Assembly: GCA_001602435.1 (NCBI GenBank)
Contig: CP012156.1
Location: 310,001 to 374,000 of the forward strand
Direction: 5' to 3'
From: Hyphomonadaceae bacterium UKL13-1
Lineage (GTDB): Bacteria > Pseudomonadota > Alphaproteobacteria > Caulobacterales > Aquidulcibacteraceae
DNA length: 64,000 nt
The stretch's first letter is position 1; the number at the start of each line of letters is the position of its first letter. Made by a program: the position numbers and the translations under genes. Below the pieces are notes generated by a model. The model was not told the DNA's origin, ran no database searches, and worked only from the letters and a program-made list of their open reading frames with translations. Of this stretch, positions 52,773-59,681 are shown piece after piece.

Positions 52773-53614
52773 TTTTGTCCTGAAGTTTGGGCTGCGGCCA
52801 ATCTGTGGCAGGCAATTTTTCCATCCTGACCAAAGTCTGCAATCGCATGATCGCCGGGCTTGGCATCATGCACGCCGGAGACAGCACCCGTTGAGATCAA
52901 CATCCCACGCTTTAAGGGCAGGCCACGACTTGCCGCACAATTCAGCGCAAAGACCAAAGACTGGGTAATGCCGCCTGGAAATGCCGTCACAATCCCCGTG
53001 CCTACAACATCGCCATTGATCGTGACGGCACATGTCAGCTCTTCCAGCCGTGCACGCCAGTTCTGAACCGGCTTGCCAAGGATCAGGCCCCAATTATTGC
53101 CGAAATCGGAGACCACCACGGTAGGGCCAAGGTCGTTAATCGTGGCAAGCGGGCTGCCGGCGACTTCAATGCCGGTCCAAAGTTCGCCGACCAGAGCCAG
53201 CGCCGAACTTGCATCATAATTGGTCTTGCCGGGTTCTGCGTCGAAGGCCAATTCAAACACATATTCGCCTTCAACTGCACAAAAGCCGCCAGAAATGGCC
53301 GCGAAATCTTGCTCGGCTTCACCATCTGCTCGTTGGAGCGATCCGGCAAAGATCGGCCCGATCAAACGGTCGGTGCCATGCACATCGACCAGATCGCCCA
53401 AGATGCGCCCGACCTTCCAGCCCACCAATGTGTCTGGCCAATCGGCAATCGCGGCATCCTGAATCGAATAAGATTCATCCAGCGCGCGAGGCAAAGGTCC
53501 CGGGAATTCTGACAAGGCAGCTTGGCTCAAGCGCGCAGCCCGAAATTGGCCAGCTATCGTGCTGGCTTGCGTGGCGCTGTAAGGCTCTTTCACGGAGTCG
53601 CGGGTCTGAAACAT
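52769..53614 (-). CDS. 2-keto-4-pentenoate hydratase-like protein (fumarylacetoacetase fold)
   Basis: A 281-residue protein of the MhpD/FAH family. The N-terminal DTLVGWKVGRILGDLVDVHG segment and FCAVEGEYVFELAFD (metal-binding Glu residues) are typical, as are LVGELWTGIEVAGSPLATIN and a C-terminal LISTGAVSGVHDAKPGDHA. The latter holds the Thr-Gly loop of the active site. These enzymes hydrate or cleave unsaturated 2-keto acids. Here it is the first gene of the TRAP operon, which suggests a step on an unsaturated or deoxy keto-uronate, but that function is not established. The start at 53614 is clear; an upstream open frame to 54214 is only a shadow of the lyase gene. Confidence 0.88.
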   Translation of the reverse strand: MFQTRDSVKEPYSATQASTIAGQFRAARLSQAALSEFPGPLPRALDESYSIQDAAIADWPDTLVGWKVGRILGDLVDVHGTDRLIGPIFAGSLQRADGEAEQDFAAISGGFCAVEGEYVFELAFDAEPGKTNYDASSALALVGELWTGIEVAGSPLATINDLGPTVVVSDFGNNWGLILGKPVQNWRARLEELTCAVTINGDVVGTGIVTAFPGGITQSLVFALNCAASRGLPLKRGMLISTGAVSGVHDAKPGDHAIADFGQDGKIACHRLAAAQTSGQK

Positions 53615-53639
53615 GTGCGCTTTCGTCCTTTGATTTTCA

Positions 53640-53671
53640 TGATTGCGCATTTTGGAAACCGGTGTCAATAT
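53640..53671. promoter_or_regulatory. Divergent promoter with LacI-type operator
   Basis: GGAAACCGGTGTCA at 53654-53667 shares the ACCGGT core. On the minus strand TTGACA (53668-53663) overlaps it, in the same register as in the receptor promoter, and would serve the hydratase-TRAP operon; the -10 (CAATCA at 53645-53640) is weak. On the plus strand TTGCGC (53643-53648) and CAATAT (53666-53671), 17 bases apart, could serve the second lyase. Confidence 0.65.
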
Positions 53672-53735
53672 GCATGAACAACACAAAATCGACGGTCCAT
53701 CTTCTGTTTGGATCGTGAAGCAGGGGAGAAGCGGC

Positions 53736-55085
53736 ATGAACCGCAGACAGCTACTGGGTGCGACTTCAGCGGCAGTTGTGGGTTTGATTGCCAGCCCCAG
53801 CATGGCGCAGACCATTGCCAGCGCGGCTGCTGCTAAGGCATTCCCCGGTGCTGTGGGTTGGGCTGCGAACACCGTCGGCGGACGGGGTGGACAGATCCTG
53901 CGCGTCACGACTTTGGCCAAGGACGGCCCCGGTTCCTTCAAGCAAGCGATTGAGACCAAGGGCCCTCGAATCATCGTGTTTGAAGTGGGTGGCGTGATTG
54001 ATCTGGAAGCCACCACCTTGAAGATTACGGAGTCGTTTTTGACCATTGCAGGCCAAACGGCACCCTCGCCCGGAATCACCTTGATCCGTGGCGGCTTGGA
54101 CGTGGCGGCCTCTGACGTCATCATGCGCCACATTCGCGTGCGGGCCGGTGAGGCTGGTAAGCCGAAGATGAGCGGGAATGATTTTGATTCTTTCTCCACC
54201 ATTGGTGCGCGCAACGTGATCGTTGATCACTGCAGCCTGACCTGGGGTACGGATGAAAATCTGTCAGCCTCTGGCCCGCGCTTTACTGGCAAAACCCCGG
54301 CAGAATGGCGGGCAGGCACCTCGCGCCAGATCACCTATTCCAACAATTTGATTGCCGAAAGCTTGGCTAATGCGACCCATGCGAAGGGGGAGCATTCGAA
54401 AGGCTCACTCATCCACGACAATGCCAATGACGTGCTGATTTATCGCAACGTCTATGCCCATAATGTCGAACGCAACCCCTTGTTTAAAGGCGGTGTGCAC
54501 GGTGCTATTATCAATAATCTCATTTATAATCCCGGCTACCGCGCCATTCATTACAATCTGATGGCCAATGAATGGGGCGCTCAGCCCTTCCAGAATGGCC
54601 GGATGACCGTGATCGGCAATGCCATGCGCGGTGGGCACAATACAACACCGGGCCTACCGCTTGTGATGCTGGGGGGGCACGGCGACCTCGACCTCTTCAT
54701 GCGGGATAATATTGCCCAAGACATGAATGGCAAAACCCTGCCACAGATGGGCCGCTACACATCTGGTGCTGCGAAAATCAATCTGGCCACCCAGCCGCTC
54801 GACCTGCCAGCGGGCTTGAAAATTAGCCCTGCTGCTGGCCTAGAGGCAGACCTATTGACCAAAGTTGGTGCGCGTCCTTGGGACCGTGACGCCCACGATG
54901 TGCGGATCTTGGCGGATATCGCCGAAGGGCGTGGCAAGATCATTGATAGCGAAAGCGAAGTCGGCGGCTATCCGGTGCAAAAGCCAACCTATCGTGCCTT
55001 CGTGCCCGACGATTGGGACTTGGCAACCATGGAGCCGCGCCGACCAGATGTGCTGGATGCTGGGGCTAAATCGCGCGGGACCTAG
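53736..55085 (+). CDS. Pectate lyase, polysaccharide lyase family 1 (second copy)
   Basis: A 449-residue secreted lyase. The N-terminus MNRRQLLGATSAAVVGLIAS is a twin-arginine-type signal, and the start has GGGGAGAA upstream. The beta-helix repeats the features of the first lyase: FPGAVGWAANTVGGRGG, then ITLIRGGLDVAASDV, NVIVDHCSLTWGTDENLS and IYRNVYAHNVERNPLFKGG with an Arg at the catalytic position. It lacks the calcium-loop tail of its paralogue at 48654. It has its own operator-bearing promoter, divergent from the TRAP operon. The two lyases may differ in location or in preference for methylated or free pectate. Confidence 0.92.
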   Translation: MNRRQLLGATSAAVVGLIASPSMAQTIASAAAAKAFPGAVGWAANTVGGRGGQILRVTTLAKDGPGSFKQAIETKGPRIIVFEVGGVIDLEATTLKITESFLTIAGQTAPSPGITLIRGGLDVAASDVIMRHIRVRAGEAGKPKMSGNDFDSFSTIGARNVIVDHCSLTWGTDENLSASGPRFTGKTPAEWRAGTSRQITYSNNLIAESLANATHAKGEHSKGSLIHDNANDVLIYRNVYAHNVERNPLFKGGVHGAIINNLIYNPGYRAIHYNLMANEWGAQPFQNGRMTVIGNAMRGGHNTTPGLPLVMLGGHGDLDLFMRDNIAQDMNGKTLPQMGRYTSGAAKINLATQPLDLPAGLKISPAAGLEADLLTKVGARPWDRDAHDVRILADIAEGRGKIIDSESEVGGYPVQKPTYRAFVPDDWDLATMEPRRPDVLDAGAKSRGT

Positions 55086-55088
55086 GGT

Positions 55089-56093
55089 TTAAGGTTTCGG
55101 GAAGCCGTGATCTTGCGCCCAAGCCAGCACCAAGTCTGGCCATAGGGCCAGCGGCGTGCCCGCGATTCCACGTAGGCCAAAGCCGTGCCCGCCTTTTTCA
55201 AACAGGTGCAGGGTGACCGAAACTTTGCTGCGCCGTGCCGCCTCATGCAGCAGCAGCGCGTTTTCAACAGGCACAGCTGGATCGTCTTCGGCGTGCAGAA
55301 TGAATAAGGGCGGCGCGTCTGCCCGCATGTTCGTCTCGAGCGAATAAGCCGCTATGGCGGCAGGGCTGGGCGTTAGCCCAATCATATTCTCGCGTGATTT
55401 GGGGTGACGGAACGGCTCTGTCATGGTCACGACCGGATACATGAGGACCGCCAGATCAGGCTTGGCCGAAAGTGCATCGACGCCATCTCGCGACGGGGTG
55501 ATGACTTGATCGAATTTGAGGGCGAGGGAGCCTGCGACATGGCCGCCAGCGGAAAAGCCCATCACCATGACTTTGTTGGCTTGGATGCCGTCTTGGCCCG
55601 CCCGCGAACGGATCAGACGCATGGCACGTTGGGTGTCTTGCAAAGGCGTGTCTGGCCCTGCCACCCAGCCTTGATGGGGTAAGCGATGGCGCAAGACATA
55701 AACGGTGTAGCCAACAGCCGCGAAGCGCTTGGCCCCCTCATAGCCTTCCTTGTCGATCACCACCCAGGAATAGCCGCCGCCTGGAATGATCAAAATGGCG
55801 GCGCCATTGGGCTTTTTCGGTCGGAATAGACTGAGATTGGGCGTGACCACATTATGGGCTGCGCGGTCGACCAAGTTGAAAGGATTGTTCCGAAAGACAA
55901 TTTCTTCTTTGGGAAGTGGATTTGGTGCACCCGGTGCAGGGCCCGGCCAAAGATTGATGATCTCGTCAGGCTCAATCTGAACCGCGCCCGTCTGCGCATT
56001 CAATGTGGCGGGGGAGCCAAGCAGATAGACGAGCCCGCAGAGCCATAAGGAGACCCGTCTCGCGAGGCCCTTGGGGCGCTTCAAATCATCCAT
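55089..56093 (-). CDS. Secreted alpha/beta hydrolase (acyl esterase, pectin/xylan esterase-like)
   Basis: A 334-residue protein with a signal peptide (SLWLCGLVYLLGSPATLNAQ). The oxyanion motif IIPGGGYSWVVIDKEG is at about residue 100, the nucleophile elbow VMGFSAGGHVAGS at about 180, an Asp in LHAEDDPAVPV and the catalytic His in FEKGGHGFGLRG. This is the bacterial esterase-lipase type often found with plant-polysaccharide enzymes, where it removes acetyl groups. It converges on the second lyase with a 3-base gap. The start at 56093 was preferred over ATG at 56105 because GGAA precedes it. The substrate is inferred from the neighbourhood. Confidence 0.87.
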   Translation of the reverse strand: MDDLKRPKGLARRVSLWLCGLVYLLGSPATLNAQTGAVQIEPDEIINLWPGPAPGAPNPLPKEEIVFRNNPFNLVDRAAHNVVTPNLSLFRPKKPNGAAILIIPGGGYSWVVIDKEGYEGAKRFAAVGYTVYVLRHRLPHQGWVAGPDTPLQDTQRAMRLIRSRAGQDGIQANKVMVMGFSAGGHVAGSLALKFDQVITPSRDGVDALSAKPDLAVLMYPVVTMTEPFRHPKSRENMIGLTPSPAAIAAYSLETNMRADAPPLFILHAEDDPAVPVENALLLHEAARRSKVSVTLHLFEKGGHGFGLRGIAGTPLALWPDLVLAWAQDHGFPKP

Positions 56094-56387
56094 CGCACAT
56101 TCCATTCCACGATCTTGAGCTGGCTTATCCACTAGGTGGAGGAGGCTGCATTCTGTGCACGTCGGTTCACGGGTGCCTTAAGTTGATCACCTTGCACCTT
56201 TGCCCGCGTCCTTTTAAGCGATTGCATCGCTTTTCTCACACTTTTGTGGGCGAAGCACCCCAAAAAACGTCCGGAGTACAGACTGTTGCCTTTGCCTTAC
56301 TTTGTCATGCCCTGCGTGGTAAGGGTTGTAGGCGCGTCGTGGTTTCCTTGATAGACAGAGCGCCGTAGAAAGTAGCTTCCAAACCCC

Positions 56388-57032
56388 ATGTCTTCTTCGG
56401 ACAATTCTTCACGCAAGCCCCAAGCGAGCCCGATGGGGTCTGCCGCTGGCAAAGCCTCTGCGACGTCGGGGACCTTGAGTGAAGGGGAACGAGATCGCTT
56501 TGCCGATCTGATGGAAGCGGTCGCGATTCACAAAGATAAAGCGGCGTATGGTGAGTTGTTCGCCTATTATGGCCCTCGGGTGAAGGCCTATCTGATGCGT
56601 CTGGGTGCTGACAATGCGCTCGCCGAAGAACTGGCCCAAGATGTGATGGTCACGGTTTGGCGCAAGGCAGATCTGTTCGACCGCACGCAAGCTTCCGTCT
56701 CCACCTGGTTGTTTCGGGTGGCGCGCAATAAGCGCATTGATGCCATTCGCCGGACGACTAAGCCTGAGCTCGACCCCAATGACCCGCTTCTCTTGCCATC
56801 TGCACCACCCGCTGCGGATTCGCTGATAACAGGGGCTGAGCGCGACCAATTGGTGCGCGCCGCGATTGTCGATCTGCCCGAAGAACAGCGCCAACTCTTG
56901 CATCAAGCCTTTTACGACGGCCTGTCGCACCGCGAGATTGCTGAGCAGACCGGCACGCCTTTGGGCACGGTTAAGTCCCGCCTGAGACTGGCTTTTTTAA
57001 AGCTCAGGTCGAAACTGGATAGCCCTGACTGA
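56388..57032 (+). CDS. ECF-family RNA polymerase sigma factor (RpoE/ChrR type)
   Basis: A 214-residue sigma factor. Region 2 runs from about residue 45 (AYGELFAYYGPRVKAYLMRLG) through the -10-recognising part ELAQDVMVTVWRKADLFDR and SVSTWLFRVARNKRIDAIRR. Region 4 is DLPEEQRQLLHQAFYDGLSH followed by the helix-turn-helix REIAEQTGTPLGTVKSRLR. The order sigma then ChrR-like gene is that of the singlet-oxygen response group in Rhodobacter. The N-terminal 35 residues are low-complexity. The preceding 294 bases, divergent from the esterase gene, hold no gene; I did not find a convincing self-promoter there. Confidence 0.94.
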   Translation: MSSSDNSSRKPQASPMGSAAGKASATSGTLSEGERDRFADLMEAVAIHKDKAAYGELFAYYGPRVKAYLMRLGADNALAEELAQDVMVTVWRKADLFDRTQASVSTWLFRVARNKRIDAIRRTTKPELDPNDPLLLPSAPPAADSLITGAERDQLVRAAIVDLPEEQRQLLHQAFYDGLSHREIAEQTGTPLGTVKSRLRLAFLKLRSKLDSPD

Positions 57033-57165
57033 CCTATTGCGGCCAATTCGCCTTGACGTTAGGAAATGGCAACCAATATCGCTTAACTTGGAAACGCGAA
57101 TGAGCCCTCGCTCTGCCGCGCCGAGACTTTGAATGGACCTTTCGGGGTTGGGATTAGGGAAGAAA

Positions 57166-57813
57166 ATGATCAGCGCCTATCCTGATGACTTCCTGACAGC
57201 AGACCCGTCTCTGCGCCTGCTGGTTGAAACCCAAGCGGCCCTCAAAGGCATTTCCCCGATCCCATTCGATTTTGGCGATCTCATTGGCGGCGACGCGTTG
57301 GAAGCCCAAGCCCCGGCCCCGGTTTCAGATAACTTTCTTGCAGGCGTTTTGGCACAAATTGATGCGCTGGAAGACAGCCAAGCCCAAGCCCGTGAGGCTG
57401 TTCATGCGGCTGGTCGTGCAATCGACGAACTCTTAAGCCTGCCCCAACCTTTGCGCGACATCAGCCTTGAGTCTGCGGCCCACGAAGGCTGGACCTTTGC
57501 AGGGCCGGGCGTCAAATCCATGGCGCTGGAAACGGGCGGGGCCTTGCGCGCTAAGCTGTTGCGGATTGAGCCCGGCCATGGCGCCCCCCATCATGACCAC
57601 ACCGGCACCGAATATACCTTGGTGGTCGCAGGGGCCTTTGAAGATGGCACCGGCATGTTTGGCCCCGGCGACTTATCGATCAAGCGCCCCGGCCAAATGC
57701 ACCATCCCGTCGCTTTACCCGGTGGGGTTTGTTTAGCTTTGACGGTGGAAGAAGGCGACATCGCTTTGACCGGTGCGCTCGGCATGTTGCAGCGCCTGTT
57801 CACCCGCCACTAG
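57166..57813 (+). CDS. ChrR-like cupin anti-sigma factor without N-terminal zinc ligands
   Basis: A 215-residue protein next to the ECF sigma gene. The C-terminal cupin (about residues 110-205) has the metal-ligand pattern of ChrR: HGAPHHDHTGTEYTLVV with His and Glu, and QMHHPVALPGG with His. The N-terminal anti-sigma domain keeps the helix pattern (DDFLTADPSLRLLVETQAAL) but has no His and no Cys in the first 60 residues. The His/His/CxxC zinc site of ChrR is therefore absent. The ATG at 57166 has TTAGGGAAG upstream; an ATG at 57133 is possible but lacks a site. It should hold the sigma factor and release it on an oxidative signal, though the sensing may rely on the cupin alone. Confidence 0.85.
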   Translation: MISAYPDDFLTADPSLRLLVETQAALKGISPIPFDFGDLIGGDALEAQAPAPVSDNFLAGVLAQIDALEDSQAQAREAVHAAGRAIDELLSLPQPLRDISLESAAHEGWTFAGPGVKSMALETGGALRAKLLRIEPGHGAPHHDHTGTEYTLVVAGAFEDGTGMFGPGDLSIKRPGQMHHPVALPGGVCLALTVEEGDIALTGALGMLQRLFTRH

Positions 57814-57883
57814 GCCGAGCCTAACCTTCTTGCCGCACCTGCCTCTTGACCCTCGGCTCGGACAGGGCAATGAAGCCCCAATC

Positions 57884-57904
57884 ATCATGTGACGTCCACA
57901 TGAT
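57884..57904. promoter_or_regulatory. Perfect 8-bp-arm palindrome upstream of fabI
   Basis: ATCATGTG at 57884-57891 and CACATGAT at 57897-57904 are perfect inverted arms around ACGTC. It lies 29 bases before the fabI start and downstream of a possible -35 (TTGACC at 57846). The size and spacing suit a dimeric regulator; a stem in the leader is also possible. Confidence 0.5.
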
Positions 57905-57933
57905 TGGAAGCATTCTCAGCGGCAGGAGCTCTC

Positions 57934-58761
57934 ATGAGCAGCGAAACGAAAGAAACTGGCTATCCAACCGGAACCCTGATGAAGGGCAAGCGCGGCCTGA
58001 TTATGGGCGTGGCCAATGACAAGTCGATCGCATGGGGCATTGCCAGCCAATTGGCCGCCCAGGGCGCAGAACTGGCTTTTACCTATCAAGGCGAAGCGCT
58101 GGAAAAGCGCATGCGGCCTTTGGCGGAAAGCGTCGGCTCTGACCTGATCCTGCCCTGCGATGTCACCGATGATGCCGCCTTGGACACCGTCTTTGCAGCC
58201 ATCCAGGAAAAATGGGGCGGGCTAGACTTTTTGGTCCACGCGATCGCCTTTTCCGATAAGAATGAGCTGAAGGGTTCGTTTGTGGAAAATACAACGCGCG
58301 AAAACTTCCTCCGCACCATGGATATTTCGGCCTTCTCGTGGGTGGCTTGTGCGAAGCGCGCCGCCCCCTTGATGTCGCCCGGCGGCTCGATGATCACTCT
58401 GTCCTATCTGGGGGCCGAGCGCGTTTTGCCATCCTACAATGTGATGGGCGTCGCCAAGGCAGCGCTGGAAGCCGCCACCCGCTATATCGCGCGCGACTTG
58501 GGCCCCAGCGGCATCCGCGTGAACGCCATCAGCGCAGGGCCGATGCGCACCTTGGCCTTGGCCGGCATCCAAGGCGGCCGTGGCCTCGTCAATACGGGCC
58601 GAGAGTGGTCCTTGATGAAGGAAGACACGACGATGGAAGGCATTGCAGGCTGTGCGCTGTGGCTCTTGTCCGATATCGGCCGCTCCACTACCGCCGAAGT
58701 CATCCATGTCGACGCAGGCTTCCACGTCGTCGGCGTGCCGGATGGTTTGAACGAGGGCTGA
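57934..58761 (+). CDS. fabI: Enoyl-[acyl-carrier-protein] reductase (NADH)
   Basis: FabI reduces enoyl-ACP in the last step of fatty acid elongation. The 275-residue short-chain dehydrogenase starts with MKGKRGLIMGVANDKSIAWG, carrying the divergent FabI cofactor motif. The catalytic Tyr-x6-Lys is in YNVMGVAKAALEA, preceded by the first Tyr in LSYLGAERVLPS. The substrate loop is GPMRTLALAGIQGGRGLVN. The start at 57934 has AGGAG at a good distance; an ATG at 57904 is less likely because it falls in the palindrome. Confidence 0.96.
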   Translation: MSSETKETGYPTGTLMKGKRGLIMGVANDKSIAWGIASQLAAQGAELAFTYQGEALEKRMRPLAESVGSDLILPCDVTDDAALDTVFAAIQEKWGGLDFLVHAIAFSDKNELKGSFVENTTRENFLRTMDISAFSWVACAKRAAPLMSPGGSMITLSYLGAERVLPSYNVMGVAKAALEAATRYIARDLGPSGIRVNAISAGPMRTLALAGIQGGRGLVNTGREWSLMKEDTTMEGIAGCALWLLSDIGRSTTAEVIHVDAGFHVVGVPDGLNEG

Positions 58762-58784
58762 GCTGGCAGACTTGAATTAAGAGA

Positions 58785-58850
58785 AGGACCGCGCAGCACG
58801 AGCTGCGCTTGCCGCCGCGTACAGGGGCGCAACTCGTGTTGCGCGGTCCT
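58785..58850. repeat. Long inverted repeat after fabI
   Basis: The 24-base arms at 58785-58808 (AGGACCGCGCAGCACGAG then CTGCGC) and 58827-58850 are complementary but for two positions, with an 18-base loop. It may terminate fabI transcription. It is followed at 58861 by a repeat shared with 59558. Confidence 0.8.
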
Positions 58851-58860
58851 ATCGCGGCGC

Positions 58861-58910
58861 TCTTGCACAAAGAAGATTTGTCGTGCGGTTATTATGTTAG
58901 CGGAGCGAAG
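58861..58910 (+). repeat. Repeat element copy A (upstream of the small orphan gene)
   Basis: It begins TCTTGCACAAAGAAGATTTG and ends near AGCGGAGCGA. It aligns with copy B at 59558-59607 with one gap and a few changes. AGCGGAGCGA lies at the same distance after GCGG in both. Each copy directly follows a long hairpin. Confidence 0.6.
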
Positions 58911-58961
58911 CGCTTTGCTTGATCCAAGTGGTTCAATTCATGCGAAGGGGTGACCATAATC

Positions 58962-59354
58962 ATGAGCCTTAAACCTAAACGTGGATTTTTGACGATCAAT
59001 TTGGTCGGATTTGGTTTTGCCGCCGCCCTTTTTATTTGGCTCGTCATAATGCCAGAACGGCAGCGGATGGACCTATTTGGCTCTGGCAGTGCAATTTATA
59101 ATGGCGAGAAATTTGGCTTGAACGTTGGCATGGATGCGAATCTAGCCAGAGCTAAATTGGAGCAAACTGGGTATACGTGGTCTTTGCTAAACGAAGATCC
59201 GCATTCAAAGTATTGTCCCTATATCGCTGCGAACTTGAGATACGATTCTTCGATCGCTTTTGATGATATTCGTTGGGGTGGCGTTGTTTGCCTTAGCATT
59301 CTAGACAACAAAATCGTCGCGATTAGCTGGAGTTATAGTGGTTGGGAGTTTTAG
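58962..59354 (+). CDS. Small membrane-anchored protein of unknown function
   Basis: A 130-residue protein. An N-terminal membrane segment (INLVGFGFAAALFIWLVIMP) is followed by about 95 residues with two Cys (KYCPYI and GVVCLSI), which could form a disulfide outside the cytoplasm. The start ATG at 58962 has AAGGGG at 58945-58950; a GTG at 58950 is less likely. The DNA is visibly richer in A and T than the neighbouring genes, and the gene stands alone between two repeat elements. I do not recognise a family. Recent acquisition is possible. Confidence 0.7.
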   Translation: MSLKPKRGFLTINLVGFGFAAALFIWLVIMPERQRMDLFGSGSAIYNGEKFGLNVGMDANLARAKLEQTGYTWSLLNEDPHSKYCPYIAANLRYDSSIAFDDIRWGGVVCLSILDNKIVAISWSYSGWEF

Positions 59355-59488
59355 TCATTTACTTTACGGTGTTGGCTGAGTGCTGCAAGGAGCGAACCAA
59401 TTCCGTCGTGATTGGTGGTGGCCATTTCTGCTTTGGACCGCCTTTGCCGTAGGCCCTGCCTAGGCAAAGGCGATGTTCGATTTTGAGG

Positions 59489-59565
59489 GCGCAAGATGGG
59501 GCGTCAAGGGGCGCGCTTCGCGCGTCGACGAAGTCGATTTCACCCCTTGACGCCCCATCTTGCGC
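59489..59565. repeat. Perfect 23-bp inverted repeat
   Basis: GCGCAAGATGGGGCGTC at the start of the left arm (59489-59511) has its exact complement at 59543-59565, with a 31-base loop that is itself GC-rich and partly self-complementary. It could serve as a terminator for the receptor gene on the minus strand or the orphan gene on the plus strand. Confidence 0.9.
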
Positions 59566-59607
59566 AAGAAGAATTGACGGGCGGCTTCAAGGCAAGCGGA
59601 GCGACGC
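59558..59607 (+). repeat. Repeat element copy B
   Basis: It begins TCTTGCGCAAGAAGAATTG and contains AGCGGAGCGA at the same offset as copy A (58861-58910). The first seven bases belong to the right arm of the hairpin. Direct orientation with copy A; the pair brackets the small AT-rich gene. Confidence 0.6.
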
Positions 59608-59681
59608 CTTGAGGCGTTCCAAGTCAAAAAAACCCTCACGGTTTGTTTGCCCTTGGTACATTCCTGACGGAAGCTCCCCCC

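Larger units (their letters stand above)
59355..59681. other. Gene-free 327-base stretch with hairpin and repeat
   Basis: It contains the 23-bp inverted repeat at 59489-59565 and repeat copy B. Open frames across it are made of the inverted repeat and show no conserved protein. I saw no promoter for the flanking genes, which point into it. Confidence 0.7.

Noticed and set aside
53615..54214. A 200-residue N-terminal extension of the hydratase
   Set aside because: It is antisense to the signal peptide and first repeats of the second pectate lyase, and the hydratase family starts at MFQTRDSV.
56200..56260. TGATC...TAAG as an ECF sigma autoregulatory promoter
   Set aside because: The spacing (25 bases) is too long compared with the RpoE/ChrR-type promoters I know, so I did not annotate it.
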